From NCBI GenBank assembly GCA_016712145.1, contig JADJRO010000001.1:2666501-2730500 (forward strand): DNA of 64,000 nt, written 5' to 3'. This stretch comes from Saprospiraceae bacterium (GTDB taxonomy: Bacteria > Bacteroidota > Bacteroidia > Chitinophagales > Saprospiraceae). Numbering within the stretch: the first letter of the stretch is position 1; every line of letters starts with the position of its first letter. The position numbers were made by a program, and so were the translations under genes. This document shows positions 36,622 to 45,567 of the stretch, piece by piece. The notes under the pieces are model-generated. The model made no database searches. It was not told the origin of the DNA and saw only the letters and a list, made by a program, of their open reading frames with translations.

Positions 36622-37116
36622 CAATTACGAATTTTTAATTACGAATTACGAAATCAATTTTGAAAAAGTTTCATGGATGAAAAGTGGAAATATAATTCAG
36701 GAAAAATCATTTGCCTTAGCTATTGTAGCAATAAAAATAGTACGTAAATTACAAACAGAGAAAAATGAGTTTGTATTATCAAATCAATTGTTAAAAGCTG
36801 CAACTTCTGTTGGAGCAAATATTGAAGAATCAATTGGGGGGCAATCAAGAAAAGATTTTTTAGCAAAAATTTCTATAGCTTATAAAGAAGCAAGAGAAAC
36901 TATTTATTGGATTAAATTGCTTCATGGAACAGATTTGTTAACAAAAGATGAATTTGAAAGTATTTGGAAAATAGCGGATGAATGCTGTAGGATTATTGGT
37001 AAAATTCAAACTACATTAAAAATCAAGGGAGTATAGTATTGTTTGTTGTAATAAAATTTTAATAAGCGATTTTGAACTTACTTCATTCGTAATTCGTAAT
37101 TAAAAATTCGTAATTG
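36622..37116. mobile_element. 495-bp element with 31-bp perfect inverted ends carrying a four-helix-bundle gene
   Basis: The left end (36622-36652, starting CAATTACGAATTTTTAATTA) is matched perfectly over 31 bp in inverted orientation by the right end (37086-37116). The ends enclose a single gene of the 23S rRNA intervening-sequence protein family. The outside bases do not match and no target-site duplication was seen. The element sits exactly between comM and cysS. Short copies of the end sequence occur at 8308-8366. No transposase is present, so any movement would need help in trans or an RNA-based route. Confidence 0.65.
36677..37036 (+). CDS. Four-helix-bundle protein (23S rRNA intervening-sequence protein / S23 family)
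   Basis: This 119-aa protein (from ATG 36677, MKSGNIIQEKSFALAI) fits the S23/IVP four-helix family (PF05635): VLSNQLLKAATSVGANIEES, GGQSRKDFLAKISIAYKEAR and ETIYWIKLL are its signature blocks. Members occur within intervening sequences of 23S rRNA genes and also free in Bacteroidota genomes; they form pentameric bundles, function unsettled. The longer frame upstream reads NYEFLITNYE, which is just the translated end repeat, so I reject it. The gene fills the space between the two inverted ends. Confidence 0.85.
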   Translation: MKSGNIIQEKSFALAIVAIKIVRKLQTEKNEFVLSNQLLKAATSVGANIEESIGGQSRKDFLAKISIAYKEARETIYWIKLLHGTDLLTKDEFESIWKIADECCRIIGKIQTTLKIKGV

Positions 37117-37119
37117 TAT

Positions 37120-37127
37120 TATCTTTG
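37120..37127 (+). promoter_or_regulatory. Candidate -7 box of cysS
   Basis: TATCTTTG fits TAnnTTTG and lies 3 bp beyond the right end of the inverted-repeat element and 6 bp before the cysS ATG. Its -33 region would lie inside the element end. Confidence 0.4.
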
Positions 37128-37133
37128 CGAGCT

Positions 37134-38618
37134 ATGAATTTATTCGTTTTCAATAGTTTATCCGGAGAGAAAGAGCTTTTTAAGCCGATTGTAGAAGGTC
37201 GTGTTGGAATGTATGTTTGCGGACCAACGGTTTATTACGATGCGCATCTTGGAAATTGCAGAACTTTCATTTCGTTCGATGTTATTTATCGTTATTTGAT
37301 GCATTTGGGATATAAAGTACGATACATTAGAAACATTACGGATGTAGGCCATTTGTTGGATGATGGGGAAGATCGAATGATGAAAGGAGCCCGGTTGGAG
37401 CAATTGCAACCCATGGAAGTAGCTCAAAAGTATAGTAACGGATTTCATGATATGATGCGTTTGTTTAATGTATTACCTCCTTCCATTGAACCCAGAGCAA
37501 CCGGACACATTATTGAGCAAATTGAAATGGTAGCTGATATATTAAAAAGGGGATATGCTTATGAGAAAAACGGGTCTGTTTATTTTGATACGTTGAAATT
37601 TATAAAAGACGGAAATCCCTATGGTAAATTATCTGGAAGAATTGTAGAAGATTTACTTTCAGAATCACGGGATGATTTAAAAAATCAGGATGAAAAAAAT
37701 CATCCTTCGGATTTTGCATTGTGGATAAAAGCGAGCAATGAACATATCATGCGTTGGAATTCACCATGGAGTGTTGGTTTTCCTGGATGGCACTTGGAAT
37801 GTTCGGCCATGAGTACTAAATATTTAGGAGAGCGATTTGATATTCACGGTGGTGGAAATGATTTAAAATTTCCTCATCATGAAAATGAAATTGCACAAAA
37901 TATGGGGGCATGTGGAACTTCACCTGCAAATTATTGGTTTCATACGAATATGCTCTTGCTGAATAGCAAAAAAATGTCCAAAAGTGATGGGAATACGATT
38001 TCCCCAACTGAATTAATAACTGGAAATAGTTCACATACTTCCAGAGCGTATTCACCTATGGTTTGGAGGTTTTTTACTTTGCAGGCGCATTACCGCTCAA
38101 CCTTAGATATCACAGATGATTCCTTGCAGGCAGCTGAAAAAGCCTATCGCCTACTGATGGAAAGTATGCGCACGCTTAAAACATTTCAAGCTGATTTTTC
38201 AAAAGAATCTGGACTAAAAGATGAAGCCATTAATTCATTGATAGCACAGATGTATCTGGATATGAATGATGATTTTAATGTTCCAAAAACACTGGCTTCC
38301 GTATTTGAATTGTGTACGATTATCAATTCCGTAAAAGATGGGCATATTTCTGCGGATGCAATTTCTGTTAAAAGTTGGAATGATCTGGTTCAACATTTAG
38401 ATCAATTTGTTTTTGAAATTTTTGGTTTGAAAGATGAGAATGATACCAACGATTCCAATACAATTGATCAACTTATGAAATTGGTTATCGAACTGAGGAA
38501 AACGGCACGTGAGAATAAAGACTGGTCCAGTTCAGATAAAATAAGGGATATGCTCAAAGAAGCCGGCATTCAATTGAAAGACGGTAAAGATGGAACAGAG
38601 TGGATGCATTTGAATTAA
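37134..38618 (+). CDS. cysS: Cysteinyl-tRNA synthetase
   Basis: This 494-aa class I synthetase has the zinc Cys in GMYVCGPTVY, the HIGH-equivalent AHLGNCRTF (HLGN, as usual in Bacteroidota), zinc ligands in GFPGWHLECSAMS and DLKFPHHENEIAQ, and KMSKS in LLNSKKMSKSDGNTISPTEL. The C-terminal DALR-type helical domain ends with SSSDKIRDMLKEAGIQLKDG. I choose ATG 37134 (MNLFVFNSL) over the TTG at 37125. The gene is next to the inverted-repeat element. Confidence 0.95.
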   Translation: MNLFVFNSLSGEKELFKPIVEGRVGMYVCGPTVYYDAHLGNCRTFISFDVIYRYLMHLGYKVRYIRNITDVGHLLDDGEDRMMKGARLEQLQPMEVAQKYSNGFHDMMRLFNVLPPSIEPRATGHIIEQIEMVADILKRGYAYEKNGSVYFDTLKFIKDGNPYGKLSGRIVEDLLSESRDDLKNQDEKNHPSDFALWIKASNEHIMRWNSPWSVGFPGWHLECSAMSTKYLGERFDIHGGGNDLKFPHHENEIAQNMGACGTSPANYWFHTNMLLLNSKKMSKSDGNTISPTELITGNSSHTSRAYSPMVWRFFTLQAHYRSTLDITDDSLQAAEKAYRLLMESMRTLKTFQADFSKESGLKDEAINSLIAQMYLDMNDDFNVPKTLASVFELCTIINSVKDGHISADAISVKSWNDLVQHLDQFVFEIFGLKDENDTNDSNTIDQLMKLVIELRKTARENKDWSSSDKIRDMLKEAGIQLKDGKDGTEWMHLN

Positions 38619-38652
38619 TTAAAAATTAGGAATTAAGAATTAATAATTGGGA

Positions 38653-39633
38653 ATGAGGAATATTTGGGTAAAAATCGCTGTTGTAATTTTAATTGGCTTG
38701 TATGGATGCAAATCCGATAACAAGACAAAAACCGTTGGGGATGCTAAGTTAGAAATTAACTTTCCTGCATTTAATAAAGACAGTGCATTCCAGTATGTAA
38801 AACAACAAGTGATGTTTGGTCCTCGAATTCCAAATACACCTGCACATCAGAAATGCGCCGATTGGTTTGTTGAAAAATTTAAATCGTTTGGCACAGAAGT
38901 TATTGATCAAAAATTTCAGGTCAAGGCATTTGATGGGACCTTATTAAATGGGCGAAATATAATTGCTCAGATCAATCCAAACATCAAAAGGCGTTTGGTT
39001 TTTGCAGCACATTGGGATACCAGACCCTGGGCAGATGCTGATCCGGATCCTGCCAATCGTAAGAAATCATTTGACAGTGCGGATGATGGACCAAGCGGGG
39101 TTGCCGTTTTATTAGAACTCGCACGTGCAATTCAATCCCAACCAATAAGAGGTTTAGGTATTGATTTTGTACTTTTTGATCTCGAGGATTATGGACAAGA
39201 GGCAAACATTGAATCCTGGGGATTGGGTTCGCAACACTGGTCTAGAAATCCACATGTTTCTGGATATCGCGCTCAATATGGTGTATTGCTTGACATGGTA
39301 GGCGCGGCAAATCCTGGTTTTTATGTTGAAGATTATTCTATGTATTATGCCAAGGATATTGTAGAAAAAGTTTGGAATCTTGCTGCATCAGAAGGCTATG
39401 GGGGCTCGTTTCCAAAAACATCCGGAGGAGGTGTAACGGATGACCATTATTTTGTCAATGAAATTGCAAAGATTAAAATGATTGACATTATCAATAAGCC
39501 TGATGGGAAGAAATTTCCATTTTATCACCATACATTAAAGGACAACATGAACGTCATTGATCCATATACATTGCAAATGGTCGGCAAATTATTAATTCGC
39601 CTGATTTATCGAGAAGAGGCTGGTACAATTTAA
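38653..39633 (+). CDS. M28-family lipoprotein, glutaminyl-peptide cyclotransferase-like
   Basis: This 326-aa protein has a lipoprotein signal (VILIGLYGCKSDN; lipobox LYGC). The M28 zinc-site pattern fits glutaminyl cyclases: VFAAHWDTRPWADADPD, the Asp in SADDGPSGVAV, Glu in VLFDLEDYGQ, and the C-terminal His in FPFYHHTLKDNMNVID, which parallels the WHTxxDN block of animal QC. Such enzymes turn N-terminal Gln into pyroglutamate. Bacteroidota signal peptidase I substrates very often start with Gln, as many in this window do. A plain aminopeptidase is the alternative. ATG 38653 is chosen over the TTG at 38647. Confidence 0.8.
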   Translation: MRNIWVKIAVVILIGLYGCKSDNKTKTVGDAKLEINFPAFNKDSAFQYVKQQVMFGPRIPNTPAHQKCADWFVEKFKSFGTEVIDQKFQVKAFDGTLLNGRNIIAQINPNIKRRLVFAAHWDTRPWADADPDPANRKKSFDSADDGPSGVAVLLELARAIQSQPIRGLGIDFVLFDLEDYGQEANIESWGLGSQHWSRNPHVSGYRAQYGVLLDMVGAANPGFYVEDYSMYYAKDIVEKVWNLAASEGYGGSFPKTSGGGVTDDHYFVNEIAKIKMIDIINKPDGKKFPFYHHTLKDNMNVIDPYTLQMVGKLLIRLIYREEAGTI

Positions 39634-39709
39634 AAAAAATCATCATGTGATTTTTATTTGAGCAGCTCAAGGCCAATTAAAATCATTTTAAGTTCTTTGT
39701 AAGAAAGGC

Positions 39710-39717
39710 TATATTTG
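39710..39717 (+). promoter_or_regulatory. Candidate -7 box of the 1365-aa T9SS protein gene
   Basis: TATATTTG fits TAnnTTTG and ends only 4 bp before ATG 39722. If used, transcription would begin at or next to the start codon, giving an almost leaderless mRNA. Confidence 0.45.
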
Positions 39718-39721
39718 TCAA

Positions 39722-42700
39722 ATGCGACCATCACGCATTTTACATTTCACATTAGTCTTTTTCTTTATATTAATAAGCCATAAGCTTGTTTATAGTCAAA
39801 CACATTCCAAATGTGGTAGCAATCCGGTTTCTTTATCCAGTAATTGTATGGATGCTTGTGTGGTTTGTGATTTAAATGGCGTTTCAGCGAGAACACTTAA
39901 TATCACACCAGGCCAAATGCCTCCCGGTTTTTGTACGATGGTTCAGCACAGCATGCAGTGGCTTGCATTTATAGCGGCCTCTGCCAATTTAAGTATCAAT
40001 GTCGCAGTATCGTCTTGCATGCAAGCAAATGGGGTAGAAATGGGAATTTATGCATCGGATGATTGTCAGACTTTTAAACTGGTGAGCAATTGCAATACCA
40101 ATATGTTTGCAAATCAGACCTGGTCTTTTTCAACTACAGAACCCCTTAAGATTGGATGTGTTTATTATCTTGTTTTTGATGGAAATGGACCCAATGAATG
40201 CAATGTGGACTTTGTCGTCACAGCAGGAAGTACTGTAGCTCCTGTTCCGAATACTTCTGCCAAAATAAGTGGTAAGAAATTGGTCTGCAAAGGAGAAACA
40301 GTGGATTACATGATTGCAACCATAAATGGTGCATGTGCTTATGAATGGCGTGTTGAAAACGGGACACTCAATTTTGCAAAAGACAATCAATCACAAGTCA
40401 CCTGGGATCAACCTGGAAAGGGAAAAATCTGTGTAATGGGTTCGAATATTTGCAATACCGGGAATGAAGTATGCCTGGATGTTGAAATCGGAGAAGAAAC
40501 GCCTTTACAGGAATTTGGTCCATTTTATATTTGTTTTGGGGAAACTTATAAATTTAAAAATCTTTTTTTAACCGCAGGAACCTGGAATTATTTTAATAAA
40601 AATCGATTTGGTTGTGATAGTAATATTACTGTAGTTGTAGAAGAATTTGATCAGATACAAACATTTATTGACACCTTTGTTTGTTATCCGGATAGCTTTA
40701 AACTCGGATCCACCCGTTATGATAGTACCGGAGTGTATAAGCAAATTCTCAAGTCAAAGAAGTCACCATACTGCGATAGTATTTTATATATCAATCTACT
40801 ATACAGCAAACTTAAATCCATTCCCAATAAATCCAATGATATTAGTTGTATAGATACCCTGGTGACTTTATTTGCAGATTCATCTTTAATTCCTAAAAAC
40901 GTTCCAATCAAACGATATTGGCTCAATGATCTCAATGACACCTTAGGTACCGGAAACCAAATTGTAGTCAGTCAGGCTGGAATGTACAAGCTTGTTTTAA
41001 TTAATGAAGTCGATTCCATTCATTCATGCATTTCCATTCAGTCCATATTGGTAAAAGGTTCTAAAAACAATCCGGATTTGATTTTACAGGATTCCTTGTC
41101 CTATTGCATCGGAGATACCATTTTTTTCAATACGATCCGATTTGCAGATCTGAATAATACCAATGCTTCCTATAATTATTATTGGAATCAATCGGCAAGT
41201 GCAACCCAACGGATTGATTCAACTTTTATTCTATTAAATCGGGATACTACCATTTATTTAAAGGCATTTAATGGAACTTGTGAAGATTTGCTTCCGCTAC
41301 CAATTAAAATAAATGACAAAGAAAATTTTATATTCACAGACAGTTCATTTTGTGCCGGGAGCATGGTTAATCTGTTGAATTTGAATTTTAAAAAGCAAGG
41401 TCAATTTTTAGGAGGTCCGCAGTTTTATAATTGTCCTGAAGCTGATTCAAATTGTTTGATTCAAAACAAGCTTGTTCAATTAAACCAGGATACCATTCTA
41501 TACATTTTACCGGATGGTGCTCGTTGTCCGGAAATTACTACAGTAAAGTTGTTTGCCAAACCATATCCATCTGCTGGGTTCATCACGGATTCCAAGGACT
41601 ATTGTTTAGGCGATACCGCACAAATTTCATGGATTCAATTTGATAGCAGCACTACCTATAAACTGCAAATAGATCAAACAAATATTTTATTAAATTCAGG
41701 CAACAAATCCTATTTAACACAATGGATAGACACAGGCATACATTCCTTATGTCTGACTGCAGATCGATTGGGTTGCATAGACAGCAGCTGCAGCACAGTT
41801 TTTGTTCATGCTCCACCAAATATTCCTATTCCAGATTGTTTTTCAACGGATAGCAGCATTTTGTTTACCTGGAGTCAATACACCAACGAGACATACAGGC
41901 TTGAAGTGTTGCAGGGAGGCTTTTATATACAAGTTACAGATACCAGTGTATTTTTTCCAAACTTAAATCGGGGAGAAACTATTAAAATCCGAATTCATGC
42001 CAGCAATCCCTATTGTAATGAAGTTATTTCAGAAATAGAATGTCAATCCAAAACTTGTCCGCCCATACAACTATCGATTGATCCTGTTGATACCATTTGT
42101 TTGAGTAACTCGAGTAAAGCCATCCAACTTACGACGCAAACAAATCCAAGCGGTCAGATTGGAACATACATCTGGAGAGGTCCGGGAATTATTGATTCAA
42201 TTGCTGGCATTTTTGACCCAATCATTTCAGGTGCCGGATATCATCGCGTTTTTTCAATATTGGATATTAATGGATGCAAATATTTTGATAGCCAATGGAT
42301 CGTTGTACGAAAAAATCCTTTTGCTGATTTTCTTATGGATTCCGTGGCATGCCAGGATTCTAGTATTTTAATTCGATTTACAGGAAATAACGCAGATTCA
42401 GCGCGTTTTAATTGGGCATTGGATGGCGGCTTGTTCAAATTTATTGTACCGGATAAGGAACTAGCGATTTCATGGCATTCTCCGGGATTAAAACAATTAA
42501 AATTAGAATTGAATTTTAATAAATGTTTGAGTGAATCATTTAGAACTATTGAAATTTTAGAACATCTACCCAAACCCCTTATCGATTGCGAATCAACAGA
42601 TACCACCATTACCTTTAAATGGAACAAAGAAGCACGGGTAAAAAAATACAGAATCAATGTTTTAAATGGAAACACGGGTATGTTCATCAATGATACTGTA

Positions 42701-43819
42701 TATCTAATTCGTAAACGATTTTTTAATGACAGCGCAAGCATACAACTCACACTGGAAGATTCAGGACCTTGCAGTGAAATAAGTTCAGATATCGCCTGGT
42801 GCAAGTCGCCTGATTGTCCGCCGAAGAATATTGCTATTGATACCAGTATTGAAATTTGTTTTTCAAATCCTGTTTTATTTGATTTAAAAAACTGGTTGAA
42901 AGATCCAGTAGTTAATGGTCAGTGGACCGGCGAATTTATTATGAATGGTCAAGTAAATACACAGCGTTTAAAATTGGGAACGCACCATTATATACTTGAA
43001 GCCAATGATTTTGGATGTAGCTATAAAGACACCATTCAACTTTCCATTCATGCATCTCCTGTAATCAGCGAACTGGTTCGTACCAATATACCCTGTAGCC
43101 CAAACCCACAAACCGGTACGTTGACATTCGGAAAAATTCTGAGTTCCAAATTGCCCTTGCGCTATGCTATAGATGGGGGCAATGTTTCGTTAAACAATTC
43201 CTTTCAACAAATTACAGCTGGAAGTCATTTATTCAGCATCATCGACAGTCTGGGTTGCCAAACCGATACCTTGATGGTCTGGAATGCACCGGAAGTCCCG
43301 ACTCTTGAATTAGGTCCCGACCTGGAAATTTTCAAAGGGGAATCTGTAACTTTAAATGCTTTGATAAGTGGAAATTATCAATTAATTGATTGGATTTCTG
43401 GTCAAAATCTATCGTGTACAAATTGTACAAATCCTGGATTGCAGCCTCAGCAAAACATGATTATTTACTGTTTGATAAGCAATGCAGATGGTTGTACGGC
43501 AATAGATTCCATTAGTATCCGAATCATTGATAACAAGGTGTATGTACCCAATGTGTTTTCCCCAAATGGCGATAATATCAACGATGTATTTACTGTATTT
43601 GGAACGGCAAGCACTATTAAACTATTGGAAATATTTGATCGATGGGGCAATCGAGTCTATTCAAACAAAGAGTTTCAAGCAAATGGTTTGGGTGGTGGAT
43701 GGAATGGACGGTTTAATGATCAGTACTGTTTGCCAGGAGTCTATGTGTATTATGCTATTGTGGGTTTTGAAAAAGGCCCCGAAATAAAAATAAAAGGTGA
43801 TTTACAATTACTAAGATAA
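39722..43819 (+). CDS. Large secreted protein with gliding-motility-type (CHU_C, T9SS type B) C-terminal domain
   Basis: This 1365-aa protein has a signal peptide (LVFFFILISHKLVYSQ). The N-terminal ~200 residues are Cys-rich (SNCMDACVVCDLNG). A long chain of beta-sandwich, PKD/Ig-like modules follows, with repeated Cys pairs and DTTI/DSCL-type strands. The C-terminal ~90 residues are a CHU_C/type B T9SS domain: VPNVFSPNGDNINDVFTVFG, IFDRWGNRVYSN and GWNGRFNDQYCLPGVYVYY. The protein is probably exported through the T9SS and attached to the surface, or acts as an adhesin. It stands alone between two terminator-like sites. Confidence 0.92.
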   Translation: MRPSRILHFTLVFFFILISHKLVYSQTHSKCGSNPVSLSSNCMDACVVCDLNGVSARTLNITPGQMPPGFCTMVQHSMQWLAFIAASANLSINVAVSSCMQANGVEMGIYASDDCQTFKLVSNCNTNMFANQTWSFSTTEPLKIGCVYYLVFDGNGPNECNVDFVVTAGSTVAPVPNTSAKISGKKLVCKGETVDYMIATINGACAYEWRVENGTLNFAKDNQSQVTWDQPGKGKICVMGSNICNTGNEVCLDVEIGEETPLQEFGPFYICFGETYKFKNLFLTAGTWNYFNKNRFGCDSNITVVVEEFDQIQTFIDTFVCYPDSFKLGSTRYDSTGVYKQILKSKKSPYCDSILYINLLYSKLKSIPNKSNDISCIDTLVTLFADSSLIPKNVPIKRYWLNDLNDTLGTGNQIVVSQAGMYKLVLINEVDSIHSCISIQSILVKGSKNNPDLILQDSLSYCIGDTIFFNTIRFADLNNTNASYNYYWNQSASATQRIDSTFILLNRDTTIYLKAFNGTCEDLLPLPIKINDKENFIFTDSSFCAGSMVNLLNLNFKKQGQFLGGPQFYNCPEADSNCLIQNKLVQLNQDTILYILPDGARCPEITTVKLFAKPYPSAGFITDSKDYCLGDTAQISWIQFDSSTTYKLQIDQTNILLNSGNKSYLTQWIDTGIHSLCLTADRLGCIDSSCSTVFVHAPPNIPIPDCFSTDSSILFTWSQYTNETYRLEVLQGGFYIQVTDTSVFFPNLNRGETIKIRIHASNPYCNEVISEIECQSKTCPPIQLSIDPVDTICLSNSSKAIQLTTQTNPSGQIGTYIWRGPGIIDSIAGIFDPIISGAGYHRVFSILDINGCKYFDSQWIVVRKNPFADFLMDSVACQDSSILIRFTGNNADSARFNWALDGGLFKFIVPDKELAISWHSPGLKQLKLELNFNKCLSESFRTIEILEHLPKPLIDCESTDTTITFKWNKEARVKKYRINVLNGNTGMFINDTVYLIRKRFFNDSASIQLTLEDSGPCSEISSDIAWCKSPDCPPKNIAIDTSIEICFSNPVLFDLKNWLKDPVVNGQWTGEFIMNGQVNTQRLKLGTHHYILEANDFGCSYKDTIQLSIHASPVISELVRTNIPCSPNPQTGTLTFGKILSSKLPLRYAIDGGNVSLNNSFQQITAGSHLFSIIDSLGCQTDTLMVWNAPEVPTLELGPDLEIFKGESVTLNALISGNYQLIDWISGQNLSCTNCTNPGLQPQQNMIIYCLISNADGCTAIDSISIRIIDNKVYVPNVFSPNGDNINDVFTVFGTASTIKLLEIFDRWGNRVYSNKEFQANGLGGGWNGRFNDQYCLPGVYVYYAIVGFEKGPEIKIKGDLQLLR

Positions 43820-43820
43820 A

Positions 43821-43857
43821 AAATAATTCAGTACTTCTGTATGGGTCTGAATTATTT
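43821..43857. terminator. Bidirectional terminator hairpin
   Basis: Perfect 11-bp arms (AAATAATTCAG at 43821-43831 and CTGAATTATTT at 43847-43857) with a 15-nt loop lie between the convergent T9SS protein gene and ftcD, with A and T runs on both sides. Confidence 0.8.
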
Positions 43858-43866
43858 TAAGTTTTC

Positions 43867-45552
43867 TTATGAAATGATTTTCTTTTTAATTGTAATAATT
43901 AACTCCTTTACTTCAATGCCTGTTTTTGTTTCAATGGTTTCTGCTTTTTCAAAATAAGCCGCTTTTCTTACTTCATCATCCAGATTTGCAGCATTGATTT
44001 GGACATTTAGAGCAGCGCCACTTACGGCAGCTTGTATACACAATGCACCAACGCCTGCATCGCTGATTGAATTTGGATTTCCGTTTTCAATCATCGCTCT
44101 TAGCAAAGGCAAGCAAGACGCAGCAGTTTCCATGGTTTTCAAAGGGATTTCAATAGCATAAACATTTGCTTTACGTATTGCTTTTTTACGGATCGATTTT
44201 TCTTCGGCTGTGTTTTTAGGTAAACGAAACGATTCCATGATGGCATTAAATGCTTTGGTATCTTCATCAACCAGAAAAAGCAATTCCTTAATTTTTACCT
44301 GAGCCTGAACCCCATATTCAGAAAAAAATTCCAATCGATCTTCATAGCCTTTTTTATGAGCGGTTAAATTAGCAACCATCGCACCAAGTGAAGCTCCTAA
44401 TGCACCCAAATAAGCAGAAACAGAGCCCCCACCGGGTGCGGGACTTTCAGAAGCAGTTTCATCTGCGAATTTTTTTAAACTGAGATCAACAAGTTTGTTT
44501 GTTTTATCTTCCAACATATATTCTATAATTCTCTTTTGAGGTTCAAACAAAGCCAATGAATTTAATCCCAAACTTTGTATAGCTAGATCAATAAGTTCTT
44601 CTTCGGAAATACCAAGGGAGCGATTTTGTTTTTTCATGAAATAAACGCCTGCATCCAATAGTGCTTTCTTTGGAACCAGACCAACCAATTCAGAACCCGT
44701 TACGACTAAACCCAATCGATCGGCAGATTTTCTGCATTCTTCAAATGCTTTATGCAGCGGTGTTTCCTGCATATTGGTTAAATTCATAGAAACCTGTGCT
44801 TGCCCGTATTCGTCGATATACCACCCAATGGCTTTAAGAGATTTACAAGTACCTGGAGTTCTTAAAATTTCACCATGTTGGTTTTTTATGAGTTTTCCAG
44901 TTTGCGGATCTTTAACCGGGCGGCCATTTTCACGAATATCGAACGCAATCTCATTGGCAAGTTTTGCGGATTTTGTATTGAGATTGACATTATAAGCAAT
45001 TAGAAAATCTCGTGCACCAATTACAGTAGCACCCGATTTTGGATTAAACGTTTTAGGGCCAAAATCAGGTTCCCAATCCGGATTTTTCATTTTTTCTTCC
45101 AGGCCTTCATATTCTCCACTTCGTATGTCTGCTAAATTTTTGCGACTTGGATGTGTAGCTGAATTTTCATAGAGATATACCGGAATGGATAATTCAGAAC
45201 CAACTCGAGCAGCTAATTTTTTAGAAAAGGCAACCGTTTCTTCCATGCTGATGCCGGAAATTGGAATCAGCGGACAAACATCGGTGGCTCCCATTCGGGG
45301 ATGTTCCCCTTTGTGAAAGCGCATATCGATCAATTCTGAAGCCAGTTTAATAGCTTGAAATGCAGCCTCTATAACGGCCTCAGGATTCCCTGCAAAAGTG
45401 ACTACAGTCCGATTGGTAGATTTTCCTGGATCTACATGGAGCAAGCGGACGCCTTCCGTATGTTCGATTGCCTTCGAAAGGGCCTCAATAAGCTTTTCGT
45501 CCCGGCCTTCACTAAAATTTGGGACACATTCTATGATTTTAAGTGCTTTCAT
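43867..45552 (-). CDS. ftcD: Bifunctional glutamate formimidoyltransferase / formimidoyl-THF cyclodeaminase
   Basis: The product is 561 aa. The N-terminal formiminotransferase domain (residues ~1-330; ECVPNFSEGRDEKLIEALS, FHKGEHPRMGATDVCPLIPI) is fused to a C-terminal cyclodeaminase domain (residues ~355-560; SPAPGGGSVSAYLGALGASL). This is the animal-like fused FTCD arrangement that also occurs in Bacteroidota. It moves the formimino group of N-formiminoglutamate from histidine breakdown onto THF and deaminates it. No hut genes are adjacent. The length is as expected for the fusion. Confidence 0.95.
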   Translation of the reverse strand: MKALKIIECVPNFSEGRDEKLIEALSKAIEHTEGVRLLHVDPGKSTNRTVVTFAGNPEAVIEAAFQAIKLASELIDMRFHKGEHPRMGATDVCPLIPISGISMEETVAFSKKLAARVGSELSIPVYLYENSATHPSRKNLADIRSGEYEGLEEKMKNPDWEPDFGPKTFNPKSGATVIGARDFLIAYNVNLNTKSAKLANEIAFDIRENGRPVKDPQTGKLIKNQHGEILRTPGTCKSLKAIGWYIDEYGQAQVSMNLTNMQETPLHKAFEECRKSADRLGLVVTGSELVGLVPKKALLDAGVYFMKKQNRSLGISEEELIDLAIQSLGLNSLALFEPQKRIIEYMLEDKTNKLVDLSLKKFADETASESPAPGGGSVSAYLGALGASLGAMVANLTAHKKGYEDRLEFFSEYGVQAQVKIKELLFLVDEDTKAFNAIMESFRLPKNTAEEKSIRKKAIRKANVYAIEIPLKTMETAASCLPLLRAMIENGNPNSISDAGVGALCIQAAVSGAALNVQINAANLDDEVRKAAYFEKAETIETKTGIEVKELIITIKKKIIS

Positions 45553-45567
45553 ACGTTCTTTGTAAAT

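Noticed and set aside
36557..36676. N-terminal extension of the IVP-family protein
   Set aside because: The extra codons overlap the end of comM and translate the inverted end repeat (NYEFLITNYE); the family sequence starts at ATG 36677.
36622..37116. Part of a 23S rRNA gene
   Set aside because: No rRNA-like sequence flanks the element; it lies between comM and cysS.
42241..42804. A 187-codon minus-strand open frame inside the T9SS protein gene
   Set aside because: It has no family features and lies wholly opposite a gene with clear domains; a shadow frame.
45355..45567. Longer start for the secreted protein at 45568
   Set aside because: It overlaps the ftcD coding region on the other strand and would bury the signal peptide.
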